The notes under the pieces are model-generated. The model worked only from the letters and a program-made list of their open reading frames with translations, searched no databases and had not been told where the DNA came from. A stretch of DNA of 13,185 nucleotides from JAEUMW01 sp039807745 (lineage in GTDB: Bacteria; Pseudomonadota; Gammaproteobacteria; Burkholderiales; JAEUMW01). Where the stretch lies: the NCBI GenBank assembly GCA_039807745.1, contig JBDHRV010000101.1, positions 1-13,185 on the forward strand, in the 5' to 3' direction. The first letter of the stretch is position 1. The number at the start of each line of letters is the position of its first letter. Below are positions 1-6,422 of the stretch, piece after piece. A program made the translations under genes and the position numbers.

Positions 1-2
1 CG

Positions 3-1016
3 GCGCGCCTGCCGGAGGTCGGCCGCGACGATAAGGTGGGCCGACTGGCTGCGGGCATTGCCCGTCTGGGCGACGCGCTCGGCGAGCGCAGCCGCGAGAG
101 CGCACACGAAACGGAGCGCCGCCGGGCGGCCGAGGACCGACTGCACGAGAGCGAGGAGCGCTACACGCTGGCGGTGCGCGGGGCCGACGACGGGCTCTGG
201 GAGTGGGACCTCGGCACCGACCACGTGTACTACTCGCCGCGCTGGAAGTCGATGCTCGGGTACACCGAGGACGAAATTGGCAACGGCGTCGAGGAGTGGC
301 GCGGGCGCATCCACCCCGACGATCTCGAATCGACGCTCGCCGCCTTGCAGGCGCATCTCCACGGCGCGACCGCGCGGTTCGAAAACGATCACCGCTTGCG
401 CCACAAGAACGGCCGCTACCGGTGGGTGCTCGCGCGCGGTGCCACGCTGCGGACGGCGGGCGGGAAGCCTTATCGGCTGGTCGGACTCAACACCGACATC
501 ACGGCGCGCAAGCGCGCCGAGGAGGTGCTGGTATCGCTCGCCGAAGGGCTCGTGGCGGCGCGCGGCGACGACTTCTTCCGCAGCCTCGTGCGCAACTTCG
601 CGCGCGTGCTCGGGGTCAAGTATGCCTTCATCGCCGAGTGCGCCAACTTTCCCACCACGCGCGTGCGCAAGCTCGCCTCCTGGAAGAACGATGCGTGGGC
701 CGAGGCGAACGAGTTCGACCTGGCGGGCACGCCGTGTCAGGAGACCGTGAGCCTCGGGCGGGTCTGCGTGTACCAGCGAGACGTGGGTGTGATCTATCCG
801 CGCGAGGTGGGGTTCGAGAGCTATCTGGGCATCCCGATCTTCGACAGCGCGGGCGGCGTGATCGGGCACCTCGCCTGTTACCACACCGAGCCGATGCAGG
901 AGGACCTGCCCGTGCAATCGATCTTCACGCTCTTCGCCGTGCGCGCCGGGGTCGAGATGGAGCGGCGCGCGCTCGAGCAAAGGCTGCGCACCGTGCAGGC
1001 GCGCTCCGTCGGATGA
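3..1016 (+). CDS. HAMP-PAS-GAF sensor protein, 5'-truncated by the window edge
   Basis: The frame is open from the first base, so the gene begins upstream. A GTG at 36 lies inside a HAMP-like segment (ending DDKVGRLAAGI, bases 3-75) and is probably not the start. A charged linker follows, then a PAS/PAC fold at about 155-520 (ESEERYTLAVRG, DGLWEWDL, IHPDD, RWVLARG, closing with DITARKRAEE). A GAF-like domain spans about 530-970 (GIPIFDSAGGVIGHLACYH), with a short helical tail. The TGA at 1014 follows with no GGDEF, EAL, histidine kinase, HATPase or methyl-accepting domain. HAMP implies a membrane-anchored receptor whose transmembrane and periplasmic parts lie upstream. Known family: PAS and GAF domains bind small ligands or cofactors. 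The ligand here cannot be told. The lack of an output domain may mean signalling through a partner, or loss of the 3' end. Confidence 0.85.
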   Translation, partial: ARLPEVGRDDKVGRLAAGIARLGDALGERSRESAHETERRRAAEDRLHESEERYTLAVRGADDGLWEWDLGTDHVYYSPRWKSMLGYTEDEIGNGVEEWRGRIHPDDLESTLAALQAHLHGATARFENDHRLRHKNGRYRWVLARGATLRTAGGKPYRLVGLNTDITARKRAEEVLVSLAEGLVAARGDDFFRSLVRNFARVLGVKYAFIAECANFPTTRVRKLASWKNDAWAEANEFDLAGTPCQETVSLGRVCVYQRDVGVIYPREVGFESYLGIPIFDSAGGVIGHLACYHTEPMQEDLPVQSIFTLFAVRAGVEMERRALEQRLRTVQARSVG

Positions 1017-1049
1017 CCCACGCGGCGCGCGCTGCGCCGTGATCGAAAT

Positions 1050-1082
1050 GTGAGACTTGCGTGACGGCGGCGTGAGCCGCTC
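1050..1082 (+). promoter_or_regulatory. Three GTGA-headed 11-bp direct repeats, candidate response-regulator site
   Basis: GTGA occurs at 1050, 1061 and 1072, giving three consecutive 11-mers: GTGAGACTTGC, GTGACGGCGGC and GTGAGCCGCTC. An 11-bp period is typical of tandem sites bound head-to-tail by OmpR/PhoB-family regulators. The array is about 85 bp upstream of the EF-hand gene. Its last repeat overlaps a perfect 5-bp hairpin with a GTGA loop (1067-1080). Binding is an inference; the spacing is seen directly. Confidence 0.3.
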
Positions 1083-1167
1083 CCGCCACACTGCTGGTGA
1101 GCGTGATGCCCGGCGCTGAGTCTGTCGGGTGTGCGCCGTTTCCGCCAACCGTCTCGGAGGGATCACG

Positions 1168-1647
1168 ATGTTCACACTCGCCACCGCGCGCCGAATGCGC
1201 GCCGTCGCAGCCGTTGCCGCCACACTGATCTGCGCCCCGTTTGCGCTCGCCGACGACATGGTGTCGTTCGCCACCGGAGGCTACGCCAGCGGGCTTCGCA
1301 CCGGCGACATGATGAAGAAGATCGACGCCAACAAGGACGGCATGGTGTCGCGGGACGAGTGGGTCGCGTATCAGGAGCAGGTGTTCGTCATGCTCGACAA
1401 GGACAAGACGATGGTGATCGACGAGGGCGAGTTCCTGGCCCCGTCGAGCGAGATGGCTGCGTTCGCCACCGGTGGCTACGCGCGCGGACTGCAGAGCAAG
1501 GAGATGATGAGCAAGATCGACGCGAACAAGGACGGCAGGGTGTCGCATGATGAATACATCGCCTACCAGGTCGAGGTGTTCGAGATGATGGACCCGGGGC
1601 ACAGCGGCATGGCCGGGCCCAGGGAGTTTCTCGGCAAGGGTCTCTGA
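1168..1647 (+). CDS. Secreted four-EF-hand calcium-binding protein
   Basis: A 159-residue protein. The ATG at 1168 is chosen because GGAGGG lies a few bases upstream and a Sec signal peptide follows directly (basic start, hydrophobic core, cleavage likely after FALA at 28). The frame also opens upstream at a GTG (1129), but that has no ribosome site. EF-hand loops are at D53-E64 (DANKDGMVSRDE), D77-E88 (Gly6 replaced by Met), D118-E129 (DANKDGRVSHDE) and a degenerate D142-E153. Loops 1 and 3 are canonical. The mature protein is an internal duplication: FATGGYA opens both halves at about 34 and 99. It probably binds Ca2+ in the periplasm. The partner is unknown. It sits 70 bp upstream of msrB on the same strand and could share its transcript. 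Confidence 0.88.
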   Translation: MFTLATARRMRAVAAVAATLICAPFALADDMVSFATGGYASGLRTGDMMKKIDANKDGMVSRDEWVAYQEQVFVMLDKDKTMVIDEGEFLAPSSEMAAFATGGYARGLQSKEMMSKIDANKDGRVSHDEYIAYQVEVFEMMDPGHSGMAGPREFLGKGL

Positions 1648-1671
1648 GCCGCCCGCGGAACCCGTATCGAT

Positions 1672-1697
1672 GGCAATCTGTCCTACTGCCGATTGCC
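1672..1697 (+). promoter_or_regulatory. Hairpin in the EF-hand/msrB spacer
   Basis: GGCAATC (1672-1678) pairs with GATTGCC (1691-1697) around a 12-nt loop, just 8 nt before the msrB GGAG ribosome site at 1706-1709. No T-tract follows, so it is not a convincing intrinsic terminator. It may be an mRNA processing or stability element between the two genes, or chance. Confidence 0.25.
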
Positions 1698-1717
1698 GCA
1701 GCACTGGAGTATCGAAG

Positions 1718-2218
1718 ATGAACCGTCGTCTTTTCCTTACCGGCTTGTCCGGGTTGTTCGCCACCGTCGCGTGGCCCGCGGCTGCCAAGGAGAGTTCTTC
1801 CGTGACACCCTTGAACAAATCGAAGCCCGAATGGAAGGCGCTGCTGCCGACCGACCGCTATGGCGTGCTCTTCGAAGAGGATACGGAGCGGCCCTTCACG
1901 AGTCCGCTCAACGAAGAGAAGCGCGCCGGGACTTTCATCTGCGCCGCCTGCTTCCTGCCGCTGTTCGACTCGGCCCAGAAGTTCGACAGCGGCACGGGCT
2001 GGCCCAGCTTCTTCGATACCCGGTCGGGTGCGGTGGGCACCAGGCGCGACTTCAAGCTGGTCTGGCCGCGCACGGAGTATCACTGCGCGCGCTGCGGCGG
2101 GCATCAGGGCCATGTCTTCAACGACGGTCCCAAGCCGACGGGGCTGCGCTACTGCAACAACGGGCTTGCGCTCCAGTTCGTCCCGGCAGGTGAGGCGCTG
2201 CCCGCGCTCAGAACATGA
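1718..2218 (+). CDS. msrB: Exported peptide-methionine (R)-S-oxide reductase MsrB
   Basis: Reduces protein-bound methionine-R-sulfoxide to methionine. A 166-residue protein. The ATG at 1718 has GGAG 8 nt upstream and begins a Tat-like signal (MNRRLFLTG, then a hydrophobic stretch to about residue 23); an ATG at 1670 in the same frame lacks this logic. Family marks: KFDSGTGWPSFF (88-99), structural zinc cysteines C75/C78 and C123/C126 (CAAC, CARC), HVFNDGP, and the catalytic cysteine C146 in LRYCNN. The residue after the catalytic Cys region reads NNG rather than the common INS, a minor variation. The Tat signal suggests folding, probably with zinc, before export to the periplasm. The stop overlaps the msrA start by ATGA (2215-2218), so the two are translationally coupled. 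No periplasmic electron donor is visible in the window. Confidence 0.95.
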   Translation: MNRRLFLTGLSGLFATVAWPAAAKESSSVTPLNKSKPEWKALLPTDRYGVLFEEDTERPFTSPLNEEKRAGTFICAACFLPLFDSAQKFDSGTGWPSFFDTRSGAVGTRRDFKLVWPRTEYHCARCGGHQGHVFNDGPKPTGLRYCNNGLALQFVPAGEALPALRT

Positions 2219-2808
2219 AGCGCGCGCTCGCGTTGATCCTCGCGCTCGCCGCCCTCGCGCTCTTTCGGGGGGCGGCGGCGGAAGCACCCGCGACGGCGAT
2301 CTTCGCGGGCGGCTGCTTCTGGTGCGTGGAAGCCGATTTCGAGAAGCTGCCCGGCGTGACCAAGGCCGAGTCCGGCTACATCGGCGGCAAGGTCGCGAAT
2401 CCGACCTACGAGGAAGTGAGCGCGGGGCGCACGGGTCACGCCGAAGCGGTGCGCGTGTGGTACGACCCGCAGCAGGTCACGTACGACCAGTTGCTGGATT
2501 TCTTCTGGCACCACGTCGACCCGACGGTGAAGGATCGGCAGTTCTGCGACGTGGGTTCGCAATACCGCACGGCCATCTTCTACGAGAACGACGCCCAGCG
2601 CGCGGCGGCGGAGGCGAGCAAGGCCGTGCTGGAGAAGAGCGGCCGGTTCCCGCGCATCTATACGGAGATCGCGCCGGCCGGCACGTTCTACCTCGCCGAG
2701 GACTATCACCAGGACTACTACCAGAAGAATCCCATCCGCTATCGCTATTACCGGACGAGTTGCGGGCGCGACGCTCGCGTCGCAGAAGTGTGGGGGAGCA
2801 GGCACTAA
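2215..2808 (+). CDS. msrA: Exported peptide-methionine (S)-S-oxide reductase MsrA
   Basis: Reduces methionine-S-sulfoxide, the epimer MsrB does not handle. A 197-residue protein starting within the msrB stop (ATGA). A Sec signal covers about residues 1-22 (MKRALALILALAALALF, then GAAA). The catalytic GCFWC motif has C34 as the nucleophile and C37 next to it. Other family marks are SGYIGG, GHAEAV, QFCDVGSQYR and EDYHQDYY. C183 near the C-terminus could act as resolving cysteine. With MsrB it should repair both sulfoxide epimers in the envelope. Different export routes for the two (Tat for MsrB, Sec for MsrA) are inferred from the signal peptides. The 3' end overlaps the next gene by 19 bp if that gene uses its GTG start. 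Confidence 0.95.
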   Translation: MKRALALILALAALALFRGAAAEAPATAIFAGGCFWCVEADFEKLPGVTKAESGYIGGKVANPTYEEVSAGRTGHAEAVRVWYDPQQVTYDQLLDFFWHHVDPTVKDRQFCDVGSQYRTAIFYENDAQRAAAEASKAVLEKSGRFPRIYTEIAPAGTFYLAEDYHQDYYQKNPIRYRYYRTSCGRDARVAEVWGSRH

Positions 2809-3488
2809 GACACCCCCCAACGGCCGAAGCGCAGGGCGCGCGGCGCCCTGCGACCGTCGTCTTCGTCCACGGCTTGTGGATGCGCGGGCCGACCTTGAGC
2901 CTGCAGGCGCGCCGGATCGGGCGCTGCGGGCTGGGAACGGACTGCGGCTTCTCGTACGCTTCGGTGACTGGCACGCTCGATATCCACGCGCAGCGGCTCG
3001 CGCGCCACATCGCGCGGCTCGATGCGCCTTGCGTGCATCTCGTCGGTCACAGCATGGGCACGCTCGTCATCCTGAGAATGCTGGCGGAGTCCCATGATCC
3101 ACGCCTCGGTCGGGTCGTCCTGCTGGCCCCGCCGTTTCACGGCAGTCGGGCCGGCTGTGCGGTCGGTGCGGTACGGCCGGGTCGCTGGCTGCTCGGCCGC
3201 AGCTACGCGCTGTGGTCGCAGGAGGAAGGGGTCCCGCCGCCGCACGACCTCGAGGTCGGCGTCATCGCGGGCACCATGCCGCTCGGAGCAGGATCGCTGC
3301 TGCGCGTCCTCGATCCCCCCCACGACGGCGTCGTGACGTGCCGGGAAACCATCGTTCCCGGCGCGCGGGACTACATCCGCCTGAGGGTGAGCCATGCCGG
3401 GATGCTGGTTGCGCCATCGGTCGCCAGACAGATCGTCGAATTCCTGGAGCGTGGCCGCTTCCGGCACGCGGAGGCGGAGCCGGCTTGA
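2790..3488 (+). CDS. Small alpha/beta-fold hydrolase
   Basis: About 232 residues. The frame is open far upstream, but the fold begins near base 2850. The only plausible start close to it is GTG at 2790, inside the msrA 3' end; the next candidate, TTG, falls within the oxyanion motif. Visible parts: VVFVHGLWM (23-31, first strand and oxyanion hole), GHSMG (86-90, nucleophile S88), an acid candidate at D179 (PPHDGVV) and H202 (VSHAGM). This is a complete Ser-Asp-His arrangement. No signal peptide is seen, so it is probably cytoplasmic, unlike its neighbours. The substrate is unknown: esterase, lipase or lactonase are all possible. Its position between msrA and the peptidase, with overlaps on both sides, indicates co-translation. 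Confidence 0.85.
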   Translation: MGEQALRHPPTAEAQGARRPATVVFVHGLWMRGPTLSLQARRIGRCGLGTDCGFSYASVTGTLDIHAQRLARHIARLDAPCVHLVGHSMGTLVILRMLAESHDPRLGRVVLLAPPFHGSRAGCAVGAVRPGRWLLGRSYALWSQEEGVPPPHDLEVGVIAGTMPLGAGSLLRVLDPPHDGVVTCRETIVPGARDYIRLRVSHAGMLVAPSVARQIVEFLERGRFRHAEAEPA

Positions 3489-4549
3489 GGTTTCCGATCG
3501 CGGCGGTGGCGCTCCTGGCGTTCGCCCTGTCAGGTTGCACCGGCGCGCCCTACTATTGGCAGGCAGCGAACGGTCAACTCGAGCTCTGGCAGAAGTCGCG
3601 TCCGATCGACGACTGGCTCGCCGACCCAGGCGCGGACGAGCGGCTCAAGGCGCGCCTCAGGCAGATGCAAGAGATCCGCACCTTCGCGAGCAGCGACCTC
3701 GATTTGCCCGACAACGGCAGCTATCGCAGTTATGCCGAGCTCGGGCGGCCCTACGTGGTCTGGAACGTGTTCGCGGCGCCCGAACTCTCGCTGCAGCCGA
3801 GGCAGTGGTGCTTTCCCATCGCGGGCTGCGTGACGTATCGCGGCTATTTCGCGGAGCCGGGCGCGCGCGGCTTCGCCGATGGTCTGAAGGCTGAGGGCTA
3901 CGACACCTACATCGGCGGCGTGCCCGCCTACTCGACCTTGGGGTGGTTCGACGACCCGCTGCCGAGTACGGTCATCGGCTATCCCGACACAGAGCTCGCG
4001 CGGCTCATCTTCCACGAGCTCGCGCACCAGGTGGTCTACGTGAAGGACGACACGACCTTCAACGAATCCTTCGCCACGGCGGTCGAGCAGGAAGGCGTCA
4101 AGCGCTGGGTCGAGGCACGGGGATCGGCCGAGAAGCTCGCGCAGTTTCAGCGTGCACAGGCACGCAAGAGCCAGTTCGTCGCGCTCGTGCTCGAATATCA
4201 GGGCAAGCTGGCGGAGATCTATGCCTCGAAAGCAGGCGAGGACGAGAAGCGGGCGCTCAAGGCGCAGACCTTCGCGGCGATGCGTGCGGACTACGCCGTG
4301 CTCAAGCAAGCCTGGGGCATGCCGAGCGGGTACGACGCCTGGTTCGCAGGGCCGCTCAACAACGCGCAGATCGCCTCGGTGGCAAGCTACACGCAGCAGG
4401 TGCCCGCGTTTCACGCGCTGCTCGCGCAGGAGCAGGGCGACCTCAACCGGTTCTACGCGGCGGCGAAGGAACTCGCGAAGTTACCCAAGGCGGAGCGGGA
4501 TGCGAAACTGGCGGCGCTGGGGACGCAGACGGCAGACGCTGCGCGCTGA
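3485..4549 (+). CDS. Predicted aminopeptidase lipoprotein (COG4324 / Aminopep family)
   Basis: A putative zinc-dependent peptidase of 354 residues. The frame is open upstream, but a TTG at 3485 overlaps the preceding TGA (TTGA, 3485-3488), has GGAG 5 nt before it (3476-3479), and begins a classic lipoprotein signal: MRFPIAAVALLAFALSGC with the lipobox cysteine at C18. No other nearby start gives this. The metal site is HELAH (177-181), with E194 in FNESFATAVE as the likely third ligand. YYWQAANGQLELW after the lipobox and GGVPAYSTLGWFDDP before the zinc site look typical of the family. The C-terminal third is helical and charged. It is probably membrane-anchored in the periplasm; true substrates are not known. 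Last gene of the msr cassette. Confidence 0.9.
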   Translation: MRFPIAAVALLAFALSGCTGAPYYWQAANGQLELWQKSRPIDDWLADPGADERLKARLRQMQEIRTFASSDLDLPDNGSYRSYAELGRPYVVWNVFAAPELSLQPRQWCFPIAGCVTYRGYFAEPGARGFADGLKAEGYDTYIGGVPAYSTLGWFDDPLPSTVIGYPDTELARLIFHELAHQVVYVKDDTTFNESFATAVEQEGVKRWVEARGSAEKLAQFQRAQARKSQFVALVLEYQGKLAEIYASKAGEDEKRALKAQTFAAMRADYAVLKQAWGMPSGYDAWFAGPLNNAQIASVASYTQQVPAFHALLAQEQGDLNRFYAAAKELAKLPKAERDAKLAALGTQTADAAR

Positions 4550-4696
4550 AGCTGGAGCGAGGGGCTCGTCTCAAAAATGAAAGGAGGATCTCGTGGCTGA
4601 GATTGATTGGCAGCTGGATCACCGTAGCCGCAAGCGATGGGCCAAAAGGCGCTGGCGAATCAGATCGTGCAGCGTGTGCACGTGCATGCGCTCCGG
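4550..4696 (+). other. Convergent spacer with an orphan strong ribosome-binding site
   Basis: This 147-bp gap separates the peptidase (+) from the P450 (-). It holds a near-perfect Shine-Dalgarno, AAAGGAGG at 4580-4587, 5 nt before a GTG at 4593. The frame from that GTG begins MAEIDWQLDHRSRKRW and is very basic for about 34 codons. It then runs antisense through the P450 3' end to a stop at 4874, with composition that looks like shadow coding. I cannot assign a function. It may be the 5' stub of a gene lost by rearrangement. No clear terminator was found for either flanking gene. Confidence 0.3.
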
Positions 4697-5842
4697 TCAC
4701 CCCAGCCTGACGGACACTCGACGCCAGCCGCCGAGCGGATACGTCTCGCGCACGGGCTCCGCGTCGGGCGCGAGCTCAATGCGCTTCGTCGCGGTAAGGA
4801 GCGCCCGTGTCGCGACGACCAGCTCCATCGTCGCCAGCGGACGCCCCGGACAGACGTGGATGCCGGTGCCGTAGACCAGGTTGTGTGGCGCGTGCTCCTC
4901 GGGGCGATACGCGTCCGGGTCTCCGAACACGCGCTCGTCACGATTGGCCGACGTCCAGTTCAGATAGATGCGCTTGCTCGGCTCGAGCGCGTATCCCGCG
5001 ATGTGCGTCGCGACCGTCGTCACCCGCCGGTTCACCAGGAACGGATCGTCGATGCGCAGCATCTCGTCGATGGCCGCAGGCAGCGTGCGGGGATCTGCTC
5101 GAAGCGCCTCCTGCACCCCGTGGTGCGTGGCCAGAAAATAGACGACAACACCGAGCGCAGTGGCGATGGAACCGAGATCGCCCGCCGTCCAATTGCGCAG
5201 AATCGAGACGATGTCCGCGTCCGGCAGCAGTGCTCCGTTCACGGTGACGTGGAGCAGCTCGGTCGTGGGATCGTCGGGAGCCGCATCGCCCATCCGCCGG
5301 CGGCGGCGCACCTGCGCGAGCACGATGTCATCGAACGAGGCGGCGGTGGCGGCGGTCTGCGCGCGGTCCTTCGAGCGCGTGGCTGCATGGTTCCGGTGCA
5401 TCCATGCGAGGAGCTCGTCCTCGACGCCCTGCCATCCCAGCCAGTCCGTCTGCGCGCGTACGGCAAACGGATAGCCGATGCCGGTGACCGCCTCGACGGT
5501 CGCATCACGCGGCAGTCCGCATACGATATCGTCAGCGATGTCGCGCACGCGGGGCTCGAGCGCGGCCATGCGTTCGACCGAGAAGAACGGATCGATGATC
5601 GCGCGATATGCGGCGTGCTCTGGACGGTCGAGCGAGTTGGGCACCATGCGGCGGCCGGACGCGTCGGACGAGAACGTGGCCGGATCGGTGGCCGCGGCGA
5701 CCACGTCCGCGTGTCTGAACAGCGTGACGCCGCGCGGCGACTCGGCCAGCGGACACGCCGCACGCATACGATCGTAGGCGCCGCGCTGATCGGCGAGCAC
5801 CGGCTCGGACAACGGTTCCCACGGCGGGATGCGCGCGCTCAC
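4697..5842 (-). CDS. Cytochrome P450 with atypical I-helix
   Basis: A soluble bacterial-type P450 monooxygenase of about 381 residues. GTG at 5842 is chosen because AAGGA (5854-5850) lies 7 nt upstream; ATG at 5860 or a start at 5974 would add unconserved residues. Heme-binding loop: YGTGIHVCPG with the thiolate C331 (Tyr replaces the usual Phe). The ExxR motif is EMLR (260-263). The I-helix reads WTAGDLGSIATA, where most P450s have AGx(D/E)T(T/S). The acid-alcohol pair used for O2 protonation is therefore not in its normal register. This may indicate a subfamily with altered oxygen activation. No ferredoxin or reductase gene is adjacent, so redox partners are elsewhere. The substrate is unknown. 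The transposase remnant ends 4 nt before the chosen start. Confidence 0.9.
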   Translation of the reverse strand: MSARIPPWEPLSEPVLADQRGAYDRMRAACPLAESPRGVTLFRHADVVAAATDPATFSSDASGRRMVPNSLDRPEHAAYRAIIDPFFSVERMAALEPRVRDIADDIVCGLPRDATVEAVTGIGYPFAVRAQTDWLGWQGVEDELLAWMHRNHAATRSKDRAQTAATAASFDDIVLAQVRRRRRMGDAAPDDPTTELLHVTVNGALLPDADIVSILRNWTAGDLGSIATALGVVVYFLATHHGVQEALRADPRTLPAAIDEMLRIDDPFLVNRRVTTVATHIAGYALEPSKRIYLNWTSANRDERVFGDPDAYRPEEHAPHNLVYGTGIHVCPGRPLATMELVVATRALLTATKRIELAPDAEPVRETYPLGGWRRVSVRLG

Positions 5843-5846
5843 ACCG

Positions 5847-6077
5847 TTATCCTTCAGCATCTGCGGATACCGCGTCGCGCTTTGGCGCGACGGAGTCGAC
5901 GGGCGGCACGCTCGGTCCATACGACCCGTCGAGCCCTGCTGGCTTCCCGCGCCGCACGCTGCGCCGATCCACACCGACGCGGCGCGCTACCTCCGACGGC
6001 AGCAGTCCGTCTTCGAGCAACGCCGGCGCGATTAGGCGCCGACGCTCCAGTTCCCCTAGGTTTCCGGCCGGTTGCAT
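5847..6077 (-). pseudogene. Winged-HTH (IS630-like) transposase N-terminal remnant
   Basis: A 76-codon frame from ATG 6077 with GGAGG (6088-6084) at 6-nt spacing. The first 50 residues match the N-terminal helix-turn-helix seen in IS630-type transposases: GNLGELERRRLIA, then LLEDGLLPSEVARRVGVD and RRSVRR. The expected Trp after RRSVRR is Gly. From there the sequence turns into Pro/Ser/Asp-rich text unlike the family; a second reverse frame over the same bases keeps Arg-rich text, consistent with a frameshift. The DDE catalytic domain is absent. The TAA at 5849-5847 lies within the P450 ribosome-site region, so this debris abuts the P450 start. It could still be translated as a short DNA-binding peptide. 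The roughly 210 bp upstream (6078-6287) show nothing recognisable. Confidence 0.5.
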
Positions 6078-6287
6078 CACATACCTCCAGCTGGGAATGG
6101 TAGCAGGATTCAGCCAGCTGCGTCGACGGCGCGAGCTCGGACGCTGCCCAAGGCCAGCTGGACGAATGCACAGATCGGCTCGATCGAAGAACGAGCGTAC
6201 GGTCGCCCATCCGGCGAACCCCGCTCAAACACGGCGAGTGGGTTCCTCAATGCGCCGTCCGCCATTCAGCTGTTGGTGGAACGGCTT

Positions 6288-6422
6288 TCACCAGAATCTG
6301 CCACGGCACGGCACACAGGTCAACAAATACTGCTCCGGCTGCCTATCGAGGCGGATGACGCCGGCCACCGGCAGGTAGCAGCAGCTGTCGTAGTGACCAT
6401 TGAACAGCGCCAACTGTTGCGC
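6288..6422 (-). mobile_element. IS1380-type transposase fragment fused to an antitoxin remnant
   Basis: The 44 residues read in frame from the antitoxin piece are AQQLALFNGHYD, then CCYLPVAGVIRLDR and QPEQYLL, ending at TGA 6288. This resembles the IS1380-family transposase segment just after the first catalytic Asp region (QQL..FNG.YD..C.LP). No DDE residues, inverted repeats or the remainder of the gene are present. The end VPCRGRFW appears frameshifted from the expected LRPG-type sequence. It is a relic, recognised by motif recall and not by alignment. Confidence 0.5.

Noticed and set aside
1067..1080. Terminator for the sensor gene
   Set aside because: The GCGGC-GTGA-GCCGC stem is only 5 bp and has no T-tract. 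It overlaps the GTGA repeats and is better read as part of that element or chance.
1860..2789. Upstream extension of the hydrolase frame across msrB and msrA
   Set aside because: This portion is Arg/Ser/Gly-rich shadow sequence under two well-identified genes; the hydrolase fold begins only near 2850.
4637..6103. A 488-codon open frame on the plus strand across the P450 gene
   Set aside because: It is the antisense shadow of a P450 with clear heme and ExxR motifs. The translation is Arg/His/Val-rich with no domain, as expected in GC-rich DNA.
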